Shown here: one piece after another, positions 33,176 to 42,992 of the stretch
Numbering within the stretch: the first letter of the stretch is position 1
Layout of the letters: each line of letters begins with the position of its first letter
Source of the DNA: Halorubrum cibi
Lineage (GTDB): Archaea; Halobacteriota; Halobacteria; Halobacteriales; Haloferacaceae
Assembly (NCBI RefSeq): GCF_900182635.1
Contig: NZ_FXTD01000001.1
Coordinates: forward strand, 372,001 to 436,000
Reading direction: 5' to 3'
DNA: 64,000 bases
The notes under the pieces: model-generated
Told to the model about the DNA's origin: nothing
Seen by the model: only the letters and a program-made list of their open reading frames with translations
Database searches by the model: none
Position numbers and translations under genes: made by a program

Positions 33176-34414
33176 CTATCGGAGGCGCTCGAGTCCGCCG
33201 ACTGCTCCGGGTCGGGTGCGCGCCGGGACGTCGAAACGGCCGTCACTCGCTCGCGGGAACGTCACCTCGAACTGCGTCCCGCCGAGGTCGGCCTCCTCGA
33301 CCGAAACCGTGCCACCGTACTCCTCGACGAGGCTGCCGACGATGAACAGCCCACCCCTCTCGGAGCCGTCGCTGCGGTCGCCGTCGCTCCCGGCGGTCGT
33401 GTTGCCCGCGTCGTCGTTCCCAAACAGTGTGATCCGCTGTTCGGGCGGGATTCCGGGACCGTCGTCGCCGATCGACAACGTGACCGTACCGTCTCCCTCG
33501 CCGTCGCTGATGGCGACCCGGAGGGTGGCGTCGCCGCCCGCGTGCTCGACGGCGTTCTCGACGAGGTTGTCGACGACGGAGCGGAGGCCGTCGTTCGCCG
33601 TGACCGGGGCCGTCTCCGTGAGGTCGGTCTCGACGGTCACGTCGGTCCGCTGTGTGACTCCGTCGAGTATCTCCCGAGTGACCGCCGCGAGGTCGACCCG
33701 GTGGAGATCGGCGTCGCCCAAGAGGGCGTCGGCGACGGCGCTCGTCGTCTCGAGTCGATCGAGTCCCTCGTCTGCCTTGGCCGCGATCACCGTCGCGGCG
33801 TCGCGTCCGTCGGGACCGTCTCCGCGGTCAGAGCCGTGCTCGGTTCCGTCGTCGCCGTCGTCGCCGCGCGAGGCCTCTCCGGCGAGGTCGGCGTATCCGC
33901 GGATCGTCGAGAGGTCGTTCCGGAGGTCGTGACGAAGCAGGTGGTTCACGAACGAGACCGCCCGGTTGGCGTCGCGTGCGCGGCGGGCCTCCGCTTCCTG
34001 GAGCACGGCGAGATATCCCGAGATCGCGCCGCCGAGCGCTCCCGATCCGGCGGCGACCAACAGCGGAAAGGCGGGTTCGACGAGGGGGCGCCCCTCGATC
34101 GCCCGGACGAGGAGCGTCGCGCCGATCGCGCTCGATGCGAGAAACGTGCCTGCGGCGGTCCAGCGAGCGACGCGGCCCTCCTCGACGCGGGTAAAGCCGG
34201 CGTCTCGGACCCGAACCCCCGCATAGACGACGCCGAGGGTGATCCCGCCGTCGAGCGTCAGCGCGAGTGCCGGACCGAGTGCCCCCTCGACGGTCCCGAT
34301 CTCGGTTCCGTGGTGGATCGTCGCGGCGAGCAACAGGAGACTGCCGATCCCGACGACGACGGCGTAGCCCCGGGGTTTCCACACGATGTCGCGTTCTTCA
34401 GCGTCCTCCGACAA
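33176..34414 (-). CDS. Membrane sensor histidine kinase
   Basis: A 412-aa kinase. Four TM segments lie at about residues 17-35, 46-66, 87-104 and 113-136. The HisKA region has the phosphoacceptor His162 in NHLLRHDLRNDLSTIRGYAD, followed by an acidic Gly/Asp insertion near 180-205. The ATPase domain shows NLVENAVEHAG (N box), IGDDGPGIPPEQ (G1) and SERGGLFIVGSLVEEYGG (G2). The apparent start is TTG at 34414; GTG at residue 11 is an alternative. No response regulator is adjacent. Confidence 0.9.
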   Translation of the reverse strand: MSEDAEERDIVWKPRGYAVVVGIGSLLLLAATIHHGTEIGTVEGALGPALALTLDGGITLGVVYAGVRVRDAGFTRVEEGRVARWTAAGTFLASSAIGATLLVRAIEGRPLVEPAFPLLVAAGSGALGGAISGYLAVLQEAEARRARDANRAVSFVNHLLRHDLRNDLSTIRGYADLAGEASRGDDGDDGTEHGSDRGDGPDGRDAATVIAAKADEGLDRLETTSAVADALLGDADLHRVDLAAVTREILDGVTQRTDVTVETDLTETAPVTANDGLRSVVDNLVENAVEHAGGDATLRVAISDGEGDGTVTLSIGDDGPGIPPEQRITLFGNDDAGNTTAGSDGDRSDGSERGGLFIVGSLVEEYGGTVSVEEADLGGTQFEVTFPRASDGRFDVPARTRPGAVGGLERLR

Positions 34415-34496
34415 AAACCGTTGTGTGTCGCGGATCGATCGGCGGTAGCGTCCGTCGGCCCCGAACGTTCAAACGCCCGAACGACGCAGACGCCCC

Positions 34497-34904
34497 ATGG
34501 ACGTCTTCGTCTACGGGACCCTCACCGAGCCGGACCGGGTCGGGGAGCTGCTCGACTCGTTCGTCTTCGTCGGGTCGGCGACGCTCTCCGGGCTTCGACC
34601 CGTCGAGGGGCGCTACCCGACGCTCGCGCCGGGCGGGGAGACGGCGGGGCGGCTCCTCCGAACTGACGAGGTCGGCACGCTCGACGCGTACGAGGGCGTC
34701 GAAGACGGGCTTTACGTCCGGGTCACGGCCCCGCTCGACGCGCCCGACGGTTTCCCCGAGGAGGCGACCGTCTACGTCGGCGACCCGCGGCGGCTCGGCG
34801 CGGACGCGACGTGGCCGGGTCAGGGAGAGTTCCGCGAGCGGGTGAAGCGGTACCTCGACCGGACCGACGTCGCGGTGCGTCTCGACTCGTCTTCGCCCGT
34901 CTGA
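34497..34904 (+). CDS. Gamma-glutamylcyclotransferase family protein
   Basis: A 135-aa GGCT/AIG2-like protein. The substrate-binding loop VFVYGTLTEPDRV opens the sequence (VYGTL at residues 4-8), and LDAYEGVEDGLYVRVTAPL near residue 63 holds the likely catalytic glutamate. The family forms 5-oxoproline from gamma-glutamyl compounds. Haloarchaea use gamma-glutamylcysteine as their thiol, so a role in its turnover is plausible but inferred. CGTTCAAAC upstream is a possible TATA element 27 nt before the ATG. Confidence 0.82.
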   Translation: MDVFVYGTLTEPDRVGELLDSFVFVGSATLSGLRPVEGRYPTLAPGGETAGRLLRTDEVGTLDAYEGVEDGLYVRVTAPLDAPDGFPEEATVYVGDPRRLGADATWPGQGEFRERVKRYLDRTDVAVRLDSSSPV

Positions 34905-35138
34905 CACAGGTCTGACGACGGATCGAGGTCGACGCCGTCCCGCAGTTTCACTTTCACTCCGCCTGCCGGACCTTTTTGTATCGCGGCCCGCTGTGTTCAG
35001 TCGCACGTCACACGCGTGCATTCCCCCTTTCACACGTTCCAGCGCGAGCGACGCGGCGAAGGTTCCCCGAACCGCTCGTACGTCGGAGCGCGGACGACGA
35101 CCGGAACCGATTAGCCCGCGGCGTCGCCACGGGGCCGT

Positions 35139-36350
35139 ATGATATCGTTGGCCGACATCGAGGCCGCGCGCGAGCGAGTCGACGGCGTCGCCCGCCACAC
35201 GCCGCTCGAGCGCTCGCGGACGTTCTCGGAGATGACCGGCGCGGACGTCCACCTCAAGCTCGAGAACTTCCAGCGTACCGGGGCGTTCAAGATCCGTGGG
35301 GCGACGAACCGGATCGCGACGCTCCCGCCGGAGGCTCGCGAGGCCGGCGTCGTCACCGCCAGCGCCGGTAACCACGCGCAGGGCGTCGCGCTCGCCGCCG
35401 AGCGCGCCGGCGTCGACGCCACCGTCGTGATGCCGAAGTTCGCGCCCGTCTCGAAGGTGAAAGCCACCCGCGGGTACGGCGCGACCGTCAGGCTGGAGGG
35501 GATCGATTACGACGAGGCGCAGGCGGTCGCCCACGACCTGGAGCGCGAACAGGGGCTGACGTACGTCCACGCCTTCGACGACCCGGCAGTCATGGCCGGA
35601 CAGGGCACCCTCGGACTGGAGATCGCCGACGACCGCCCCGACCTCGACACCGTCGTCGTCCCGATCGGCGGGGGCGGGCTGATCTCGGGCGTCGCGGTCG
35701 CGGTCAAGGAGCGGCTCGAGGGCGTCCGCGTCATCGGGGTTCAAGCGGAGGGCGCGGCCTCGGCGGCCGCGTCGCTGTCGGCGGGCGAGATCCGCGAGAT
35801 CGAGGGCGTCGACACCATCGCCGACGGGATCGCCACCCGGTCGATCGGCGAGGAACCCTTCGCGGTCATGCGCGAGTACGTCGACGAGGTGGTTACCGTC
35901 GATGACCGAGAGATCGCCTTAGCGCTCACGCTGCTCTTAGAGCGCTCGAAGACGCTCGTCGAGGGAGCCGGCGCGGTCGCGCTGGCGGCGACGCTCTCGG
36001 AGGCGTTCGACTACGGCGACGACGAGACGATCGTCGCCGCGTTATGCGGCGGCAACATCGACCTCAACCGGCTCGGCACGGTGGTCCGCCGCGGGCTCGT
36101 CCAGATGGGTCGATACCTCAAGATCACCGTCGATCTGAAGGACCGGCCGGGCGAGCTCGAGCGCGTCTCGAGCATCGTGGCGCGCGCCGGCGCGAACGTG
36201 TACGCGGTCCACCACGACCGGACCTCGCGGGACGTGGCGGTCAACGCTGCGGAGCTCGAACTCGAGCTCGAGACCGACGACGCCGAACACGCCGCGAGCA
36301 TCGTCGAGGAACTCGAGGCCGACGGCTACGAGGTCGAGGTGCTGTCGTAG
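35139..36350 (+). CDS. ilvA: Threonine ammonia-lyase
   Basis: A 403-aa PLP enzyme turning threonine into 2-oxobutyrate. The PLP lysine is in KLENFQRTGAFKIRGATN (about residues 40-57), SAGNHAQGVALAAE binds the substrate, and PIGGGGLISGVAVAVKE binds the cofactor phosphate. Residues about 326-403 form an ACT-like domain (LKITVDLKDRPGELERVSSIVARAGANVYAVHHDR) likely to sense isoleucine or a similar amino acid. The length suits the short one-ACT type. Confidence 0.93.
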   Translation: MISLADIEAARERVDGVARHTPLERSRTFSEMTGADVHLKLENFQRTGAFKIRGATNRIATLPPEAREAGVVTASAGNHAQGVALAAERAGVDATVVMPKFAPVSKVKATRGYGATVRLEGIDYDEAQAVAHDLEREQGLTYVHAFDDPAVMAGQGTLGLEIADDRPDLDTVVVPIGGGGLISGVAVAVKERLEGVRVIGVQAEGAASAAASLSAGEIREIEGVDTIADGIATRSIGEEPFAVMREYVDEVVTVDDREIALALTLLLERSKTLVEGAGAVALAATLSEAFDYGDDETIVAALCGGNIDLNRLGTVVRRGLVQMGRYLKITVDLKDRPGELERVSSIVARAGANVYAVHHDRTSRDVAVNAAELELELETDDAEHAASIVEELEADGYEVEVLS

Positions 36351-36370
36351 AAGGCGCGTAAACGAAGCGC

Positions 36371-37441
36371 TCAGTCGTCGCCCTCGGCGGCGACGGGCTC
36401 GGGCTCGTGGAGTTCGCCGGCGCGCTCGCGGTCGGAGAGGTAGTCGTCGGCGTCGAGCGCGGCCTTCACGCCCATCCCGCCGGCGGTCACCGCCTGCTGG
36501 TAGTGGTGGTCGACCACGTCGCCCGCGCCGAAGATCCCCTCGACCGCGGTCGCGGTCTGTCCCCCGTCGCGACCCCCCTGCGTCAGGAGGTAGCCCGCGT
36601 CGTCGAGCTCGACGCCGGTCCCCTCCAGGTACGCCGTGTTCGGGGTGTGGCCGATGGCGTAGAACACCGCGCCCACGTCGAAGTCGTACTCGTCGACTTC
36701 CTCGGCGGTCGCGGGGTCCTCGAGCTTCTCCGTCGGGTGGCCGTCGGGGTGCTCGACGAGCGTGACGCCCGTGATCCCCTCCTCCGCGGTGCCGTGGATC
36801 TCGGTGAGCTCCGTGTTCTTCAGGATCTCTATCTCGCCGTCCTCCACCTTGTCCATCACGCGCTCGATCCAGACGTCCTCCGCGCGGAACTCCTCGCGCC
36901 GGTGCGCGATGTAGACGGTGTCGGCGAACTTCGTCAGGAAGTTGGCCTCCTCCATGGCGGCGTCGCCGCCGCCGACGACGAGCATGTCCTCGCCGCGGAA
37001 GAACGCCCCGTCACACGTCGCGCACGTCGAGAGCCCGTACCCCATCAGGTCGTCCTCACCGGGGACGCCGAGCGTCCGGGCGCTGGCACCGGAGGCGGCG
37101 ATCACGGCGTCGGCGGTGTAGACGTCGCCGTTCGTGAGCTCGACCCGGAAGTGTCCCTCCGGCCGTTTTTCCACGTCGTCGACGATCCCGCTCCGGAGCT
37201 CCGTCCCGAACTTCTCCGCCTGCGCGCGCATCTCGTTTATCAGCTCCGGACCGGAGATCCCCTCGGGGAAGCCCGGGTAGTTCTCCACGTCGGTCGTGAG
37301 CGTGAGCTGGCCGCCGGGCTCGTCGCCCTCGATCAACAGCGGGTCGTTGTTCGACCGGGCCGCGTAGATCGCCGCGCTCAACGCGGCGATCCCGCTCCCG
37401 GCGACGAGGAGCCGTCGGTGCTCGAGTATTTCATCGCTCAT
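36371..37441 (-). CDS. trxB: Thioredoxin-disulfide reductase
   Basis: A 356-aa flavoprotein. FAD-binding GSGIAALSAAIYAARS is at residues 15-30, the redox pair Cys140-Cys143 in LSTCATCDGAFF, and the NAD(P)H segment VVGGGDAAMEEANFL follows. GIFGAGDVVDHHYQQAVTAGGMGVKAALDA closes the FAD domain. The C-terminal 25 residues are an acidic extension. It converges on ilvA with 20 nt between stops. Likely partner: thioredoxin. Confidence 0.95.
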   Translation of the reverse strand: MSDEILEHRRLLVAGSGIAALSAAIYAARSNNDPLLIEGDEPGGQLTLTTDVENYPGFPEGISGPELINEMRAQAEKFGTELRSGIVDDVEKRPEGHFRVELTNGDVYTADAVIAASGASARTLGVPGEDDLMGYGLSTCATCDGAFFRGEDMLVVGGGDAAMEEANFLTKFADTVYIAHRREEFRAEDVWIERVMDKVEDGEIEILKNTELTEIHGTAEEGITGVTLVEHPDGHPTEKLEDPATAEEVDEYDFDVGAVFYAIGHTPNTAYLEGTGVELDDAGYLLTQGGRDGGQTATAVEGIFGAGDVVDHHYQQAVTAGGMGVKAALDADDYLSDRERAGELHEPEPVAAEGDD

Positions 37442-37526
37442 ACTATACTGTTCGTGACGCCGGGATATGTAGGTTGCGCCCGACGTTCGGCGTGCGGCGA
37501 CGGACGGGGGTCGAAGACGCCCGGCG

Positions 37527-39038
37527 TCACTCCGGGAAGTCCGCGTCGATCGCCTCCGGCGTCGTGCCCGTCGGCGGCGCGGACGATTCGGAAAGCGCCT
37601 CGAAGAACCGCCCCGCGACGAACTCCTCGACGACGTCGGCGAGCGACTCGTCCTCGGCGACGGTCTCCAAGATCCCGAACGGGACCTGTGCGCCCGCCAT
37701 GTTGGCGTGACCGCCCGCGGATCCCGCCTGTGCGAGCGCGTCCCGGAGCAGTTCGCCCACGTCGAGGTCGGTCCCGCGGGCGCGAGCCGACCCGTAGATC
37801 ACCCCGTCCATGTACCCGTACACGAACGTCACGGCGATCCCCTCGAGATCGAGCAGCCGGTCGGCCGCCTGTGCGAGCGCGTCACGGTCGGTGATCTCGC
37901 CGACGCAGCTGGCGACCGTCGAGCCGCGGACGTCACGCCGGCCGATCGCGGTCGCGAGCACGCGAAGCGTCTCCGGGCTCACGCTCGGGCTCTCGACCCG
38001 GTCGAGCGTCGACTCGTCGACGTGCGGCGTCAGCGACGCGGCGGCCTCGAAGTCGGGGATCGACACCTCGCGGGTGAAATCCCGCGTGTCGATCCGGATC
38101 CCGTACAGCAGCGCGGTCGCGAGCGCGCGGTCCGGATCGATCCCCAGCCGCGAGAGGTACTCCTCGATGAGCGTGCTCGTCGCGCCCGCGTCCGGTCGAA
38201 CGTCGACGAACGTCCCCTCGACCGGCCCGCGAGGCGGGTGGTGGTCGATCACCACGTCGACCGGCGTTCCCTCCGGCAGCGAGTCGTTGATCCCCGCTCG
38301 CGAGTGGTCCACGAGGGCGATCCCGCCGTACGACTCGAGATCGATCCCGTCGACGGTCGAGAGCGAGAGGTCCAGTAAGTTGACCATCGCGCGGTTCTCC
38401 TGATGGGCGATCTCCCCGCCGTAACAGGGATCCGCGGAAACGCCGACGCTCTCGGCGATCCGGGCCAGTCCGACCGCGCTCGCGATGGCGTCCGGGTCGG
38501 GGTTGTCGTGAGCGACGACGAGGAGCGGGCCGGAAAGTCCCCGTATCGTTCGGATCAGTCGCGGGGGGCGCTCCGTCGCTCCCGGCGGTCTCGTCGATAT
38601 GGCCGATCGGTCGAAGGCGTGGTCGGTCCCGGAGTCGAGTTCGTCGAGACCGACCGCGTCGCGGACGCGCGTCGCCACCGCCTCCACCGGGTCGACGACG
38701 CGGTCCGCGACCGACTCCAGGGCGTCGACCTGCTCCGCGGTCGGTGCGGTGCCGACGTGCGCGACGATCATGGCGTCGGGGTAGCGATCGCGAGCCGCGG
38801 ACGCGGCGGCGACGTTCCTGGCCGGGTCGTCGCTCGCGACCAACACGACCGCGGCGCGCTCGGGGAACGACGAGGGGTCGGTCGGATCGGCCTCCACGGT
38901 CGCCACGTTTCGATCGCGCAGCGTCGAGGCCCACCCGGCGTCGTCGGTCACGGCGAGGAGGTCCTCGGACCCCTCGGCGACGCGCTCGACGAGGGAGTTC
39001 CCGACCGCGCTACAGCCGAGCAGGAGGCGCCGGACCAT
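37527..39038 (-). CDS. TrkA-N/DHH phosphoesterase fusion protein
   Basis: A 503-aa cytosolic protein. Residues 1-130 form a TrkA-N Rossmann domain (RRLLLGCSAVGNSLVERVAE). Residues about 168-340 are a DHH phosphoesterase: VVAHDNPDPDAIASAVGL (174-191), ALVDHS and IDHHPPRG (264-271). Residues about 400-480 are DHHA1 (AGSAGGHANMAGAQVPF). DHH-DHHA1 proteins hydrolyse cyclic dinucleotides or nanoRNA; with an RCK-type domain attached, turnover of a nucleotide signal controlling ion transport is a reasonable guess. Family known in haloarchaea; substrate unproven. Confidence 0.88.
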   Translation of the reverse strand: MVRRLLLGCSAVGNSLVERVAEGSEDLLAVTDDAGWASTLRDRNVATVEADPTDPSSFPERAAVVLVASDDPARNVAAASAARDRYPDAMIVAHVGTAPTAEQVDALESVADRVVDPVEAVATRVRDAVGLDELDSGTDHAFDRSAISTRPPGATERPPRLIRTIRGLSGPLLVVAHDNPDPDAIASAVGLARIAESVGVSADPCYGGEIAHQENRAMVNLLDLSLSTVDGIDLESYGGIALVDHSRAGINDSLPEGTPVDVVIDHHPPRGPVEGTFVDVRPDAGATSTLIEEYLSRLGIDPDRALATALLYGIRIDTRDFTREVSIPDFEAAASLTPHVDESTLDRVESPSVSPETLRVLATAIGRRDVRGSTVASCVGEITDRDALAQAADRLLDLEGIAVTFVYGYMDGVIYGSARARGTDLDVGELLRDALAQAGSAGGHANMAGAQVPFGILETVAEDESLADVVEEFVAGRFFEALSESSAPPTGTTPEAIDADFPE

Positions 39039-39101
39039 GTATCCGCGTCGACGGGGCGGTGACGCAAAACGCTGCCGTCCGCGGTTCGGGATCTGGATCG
39101 A

Positions 39102-41741
39102 TCACTCGCCGTGTTCCGGGTCGGTCGCGGCCGCGACGACGTCCACCGCGGCGCGGTTCTCGGCGACGTCGTGGACGCGGACGACGTCCGCGCCGCGTTC
39201 CGCCGCGACCGCGGTCGCGGCGACGGTCGCGTGTTCGCGGTCCTCCGGTCCGAGGCCGACGGCGTCGTACAGCGACTTGTACGAGTGGCCGACGAGTACC
39301 GGGCAGCCGAGCGCCGTGAACTCGTCGATCCGCCCGAGGAGCTCGAAGTTCTCGCCGGCCGACTTGCCGAACCCGAGCCCGGGGTCGACGATCACTCGGT
39401 CGCGGTCGATCCCCGCCACTTCGGCCAGCGCCAGCCGCTCGCGGAGGTCGGCGATCACGTCGGCGACCACGTCGTCGTACTCCGGGTCGTTCTCGGGGTC
39501 GACGGGAGCGTCGACGCTGTGCATCACGACGACGGGACACTCGGCGTCCGCGACGACCTCCCGCATCCGGGGGTCCTCCAGCCCGGTCACGTCGTTTATC
39601 ACGTCCGCGCCCGCCTCGAGGGCCGCCTCCGCGACCGCCGGCTTCCGGGTGTCGACGGAGACGAGCACGTTGCCGTCGGCGACTGCGGGCACCTCCCGGA
39701 CCGCCTCGATCGTCGGGACGACGCGGGCGATCTCCTCGTCGGCCGGCACCCGCTCCGCACCCGGTCTGGTGGACTCGCCCCCGACGTCGATCACGTCGAC
39801 GCCGGCCTCGACCATGCGTTCGGCCCCCGCGATCGCGTCCGAAAGTCCCTCGTGACGGCCGCCGTCGTGGAAGGAGTCGGGCGTCACGTTGAGTATCCCC
39901 ATCACGGCGGTGCCGTCGGACCAGGGGTAGTCGTCGACGGGATCGGGCTCTTTCTCCTCGTTCCCGTCGATCCCGAGGCTCGTCCGGAGGTCGGCGGCGA
40001 CGCCGGCGAGGCCGTCGCCGCCGACCTCGAGGCGCTCGCACAGCTCGCGGAACTCGGCGAGGGAGCCGGCGAGCGTGACCGGCGAGAGCTCGCCGCCCAC
40101 GGAGCCGCCGCCGTCGACGTCGCTGCCGCGGCCGTCGGCGCCGACGCCGCCAACCGCGGCCTCGCCGCCGACCGTCCGGAGCGTGGCCGCGACACGGCGG
40201 GCGCGATCGCCGCGAAGCCGAAGGGTGCGGACGCGGTGGTCGACCCCGTCGCGAGTGCGGTTCACGCCGGCGGGCGGGACCCCCCCGCGCTCGAGCGCTC
40301 GTGCGGCGTCGGCCGGACCGTCGACCGACGTCGGCGTCACCGTTCGGTACAGCGCCGCGCGCGCCTCCGCGACCGCGAACAGCGATCCGGCGACGAGCAC
40401 GCAGTCGTCCTCGTCGGCTCGCCCGATCGCCGCCGCGACCGCGTCGGCGACGTCGTCGCCCTCGGTCACCTCGGCGACGTCGGCCGATCGGAGCGCCGCC
40501 GCGAGCACCGCGGGGTCCTCCGCGCGGTCGAGCGCGGGCCGGCAGGCGATCGCGCTCTCGACCGTCGGAAGGGCGGCGACCGCCCCGGCGTGGTCCTTGT
40601 CGTGCATCGCGGCGTACACGAGGTGGAGGTCCGCGTAGTCGTACTCCGCGAGCGTCTCCGCGAGCGTCCCGCAGGCCGCGGGGTTGTGCGCGCCGTCGAG
40701 GACCGTCAGCGGATCCGTCTCGACGACCTCGAACCGACCGGGCCACGTCGCCCGCGCGAGGCCGTCCGCGAGCGCCCGTTCGAAGGCCTCGGAGGGACCG
40801 TCTTCCCCGCCGTCCCCGTCCCCTCCGCCGACCGCCTCGAGCGTCCGGCGGGCCAACGCGGTCGCGACCGCCGCGTTCGTCGCCTGATGCTCCCCGACGA
40901 GCGGGATCCGATACGTCCCGGCCGACTCGCCGGCGAAGGTCACCGCGGCGTCAGTCGCGCTCACGCGACCCCCGTAGCTCGCGGCGATCGCGGGGTCGGA
41001 GCCGGCGTCGTCGTTCTCACCGCCGTTTTCGCCCGCGTCGTCGTCGCCCGCGTCGTCGACGTCGGCGTCACTCCCCGGCCCCGCGACTCGCGTCACCGGC
41101 GCGCCGGCCTCTCCGGCGACCTCGCGGACGACGCGGAGCGCCTCGCCCGAGCAGGCCGTGACCATCGGCGAGTCCGCGCTGGCGATCCGTGACTTCGTGC
41201 GGGCTATCTCCGCGATCGTGTCGCCGAGGACGGCGGTGTGCTCGAGCGAGACGTTCGTCACCGCGGTCGCGATCGGGTCGACCGCGCTCGTCGCGTCGTA
41301 CTCGCCGCCGAGGCCGACCTCGAGGACGACGACGTCGACGTCTCGGCGCGCGAAGTCGTGAAGCGCCATCGCGGTGATCACCTCGAAGAAGGTCAACGGC
41401 TCGCCGCCGGCGGCTCGCTCGACGAGCCACGGCTTCACCTCCTCGACGAAGTCGACGACGGCCGCGTCGGTCATGGGTCTGCCGTCGACGCGGATCCGCT
41501 CCGCGAGCGCGGAGAGGTGCGGCGAGGTGTAGAGTCCGACTGAGAGCCCGGCCTCCCGTAGGACCGACTCGACCATCCGGGACGTGCTCCCCTTGCCGTT
41601 CGAGCCCGCGACCTGGACGCAGGGGAGGTCGGATTCGGGGTTACCGAGCCGGTCGAGCAGCGCCTCGACGCGCTCGGTTCCGGGTTTGACCGAGAAGCGA
41701 CGGAGGTCGAACAGGAAGTTCGCCGCCTCGTGGTAGTGCAT
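39102..41741 (-). CDS. folCP: Dihydrofolate synthase/dihydropteroate synthase fusion (FolC-FolP)
   Basis: An 879-aa bifunctional folate enzyme. Residues 1-about 445 are FolC: an ATP loop VQVAGSNGKGSTS (about 43-55), YTSPHLSALAERIRVDG and VLDGAHNPAACGTLAE. Residues 614-879 are dihydropteroate synthase: MGILNVTPDSFHDGG, VIDVGGESTRPGAE, VINDVTGLEDP and DPGLGFGKSAGENFELL. The usual SRK of the pterin site reads SYK (GHSYKS). A region of about 165 residues links the two and is not obviously either enzyme. Fusion in this order is known in haloarchaea. Confidence 0.93.
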   Translation of the reverse strand: MHYHEAANFLFDLRRFSVKPGTERVEALLDRLGNPESDLPCVQVAGSNGKGSTSRMVESVLREAGLSVGLYTSPHLSALAERIRVDGRPMTDAAVVDFVEEVKPWLVERAAGGEPLTFFEVITAMALHDFARRDVDVVVLEVGLGGEYDATSAVDPIATAVTNVSLEHTAVLGDTIAEIARTKSRIASADSPMVTACSGEALRVVREVAGEAGAPVTRVAGPGSDADVDDAGDDDAGENGGENDDAGSDPAIAASYGGRVSATDAAVTFAGESAGTYRIPLVGEHQATNAAVATALARRTLEAVGGGDGDGGEDGPSEAFERALADGLARATWPGRFEVVETDPLTVLDGAHNPAACGTLAETLAEYDYADLHLVYAAMHDKDHAGAVAALPTVESAIACRPALDRAEDPAVLAAALRSADVAEVTEGDDVADAVAAAIGRADEDDCVLVAGSLFAVAEARAALYRTVTPTSVDGPADAARALERGGVPPAGVNRTRDGVDHRVRTLRLRGDRARRVAATLRTVGGEAAVGGVGADGRGSDVDGGGSVGGELSPVTLAGSLAEFRELCERLEVGGDGLAGVAADLRTSLGIDGNEEKEPDPVDDYPWSDGTAVMGILNVTPDSFHDGGRHEGLSDAIAGAERMVEAGVDVIDVGGESTRPGAERVPADEEIARVVPTIEAVREVPAVADGNVLVSVDTRKPAVAEAALEAGADVINDVTGLEDPRMREVVADAECPVVVMHSVDAPVDPENDPEYDDVVADVIADLRERLALAEVAGIDRDRVIVDPGLGFGKSAGENFELLGRIDEFTALGCPVLVGHSYKSLYDAVGLGPEDREHATVAATAVAAERGADVVRVHDVAENRAAVDVVAAATDPEHGE

Positions 41742-41870
41742 ACGCCGTGGGTCGTCTCCGGGTCGTTTAGGCGTACCGGACCCGGATCGAACGGGCGACG
41801 CGGAGGTCGTCGGCTCGCGGGGGACGACCGAACTGGTGCGCTTTTGAACGCGGGGGGCCTGCGTTCGGAC

Positions 41871-42992
41871 ATGACCGAGACCCTCACCCTCGCCACCCGC
41901 GGGTCGGAGTTGGCCCTTCGACAGGCCGAGACCGTCCGCGACGCGCTCGCGACCCGGAAGCGCGAGGTCGAGATCCGCCGCGTCGAGACTCGCGGCGACC
42001 AGATCCCCGACGAGCTGATCCACCGGCTCGGTCGGACCGGGGCGTTCGTCCGCGCGCTCGACGAGGAGGTGCTCGCCGGCGACGCCGACCTCGCCGTCCA
42101 CTCGATGAAGGACGTTCCCACGGAGGGCGGCGACGAGCTCGTCGTCGCCGGCGTCCCGGAGCGCGCCGCCGCCGGCGACCTCCTCGTCCACCCCGAGGGG
42201 AAAGCGCTCGCGGACCTCCCGTCCGGGGCCGTCGTCGGCACCGGGTCGCTCCGCCGAACCGCCCAGATCGGGGCCGCACGCCCGGACCTCGTCGTCGAAC
42301 CGATCCGCGGCAACGTCGACACCCGGATCGAGAAGCTGCTCGCGCCCGGTCTCCAGGCGGAACACGAACGCCGGCTGGTCGCCTCGGGGGAGGACGCCGC
42401 GTTGACCGCCGAGGGAGACGGTGAAAACGAGGCTGCCGACGCTTCCGACGAGACGTTCGACGAGAGCGTCGAGGAGTGGTTCGACTCGCTCTCGGACCTC
42501 GAGCGCTCGGCGATGGAACGGAAGGTCGACACCGAGTACGACGCGCTCGTGCTGGCGGAGGCGGGGCTCCGCCGGTCGGACCTGTTCTACGACGTCGAGA
42601 CGACCCGGCTCTCTCGCGAGGAGTTCGTCCCCGCGGCGGGACAGGGGGCCATCGCCGTGACCGCCGCGGACGACGAGGTCGTCGAGGCGGTTCGGTCGGC
42701 CGTCGATCACCCCCGAACGCGGGTCGCGACGACCGTTGAACGGACGGTGCTGGCCGAACTCAACGGCGGCTGTATCGCTCCGATCGGCGTCTCGGCGCTC
42801 GTCCAGGGCGAACACGTCCACACCCGCGTTCGCGTGCTCTCGACGGACGGCACCGAGGAGGTGGCGGGCACCCGCGACCTCCCGATCCGATCGCACGCGA
42901 CGGCGGCCGCGTCGTTCGCGGCCGACCTCGCCGACCGCGGCGCGGCCGAGCTGATCGCCGAGGCACGCGAGGAGGTCGACGCGGATGCCTGA
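41871..42992 (+). CDS. hemC: Hydroxymethylbilane synthase
   Basis: A 373-aa enzyme joining four porphobilinogens into hydroxymethylbilane for heme, siroheme and cobalamin. LATRGSELALRQA starts the protein, DLAVHSMKDVPT is at 73-84, and the dipyrromethane cofactor attaches at Cys301 (ELNGGCIAPIG). Residues about 160-218 are an acidic insertion absent from most homologues. It overlaps cobA by 8 nt, forming a tetrapyrrole operon. Confidence 0.95.
   Translation: MTETLTLATRGSELALRQAETVRDALATRKREVEIRRVETRGDQIPDELIHRLGRTGAFVRALDEEVLAGDADLAVHSMKDVPTEGGDELVVAGVPERAAAGDLLVHPEGKALADLPSGAVVGTGSLRRTAQIGAARPDLVVEPIRGNVDTRIEKLLAPGLQAEHERRLVASGEDAALTAEGDGENEAADASDETFDESVEEWFDSLSDLERSAMERKVDTEYDALVLAEAGLRRSDLFYDVETTRLSREEFVPAAGQGAIAVTAADDEVVEAVRSAVDHPRTRVATTVERTVLAELNGGCIAPIGVSALVQGEHVHTRVRVLSTDGTEEVAGTRDLPIRSHATAAASFAADLADRGAAELIAEAREEVDADA

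Noticed and set aside
39111-41192. Long plus-strand frame opposite folCP
   Set aside because: Shadow of the FolC-FolP coding strand; no recognisable domain.
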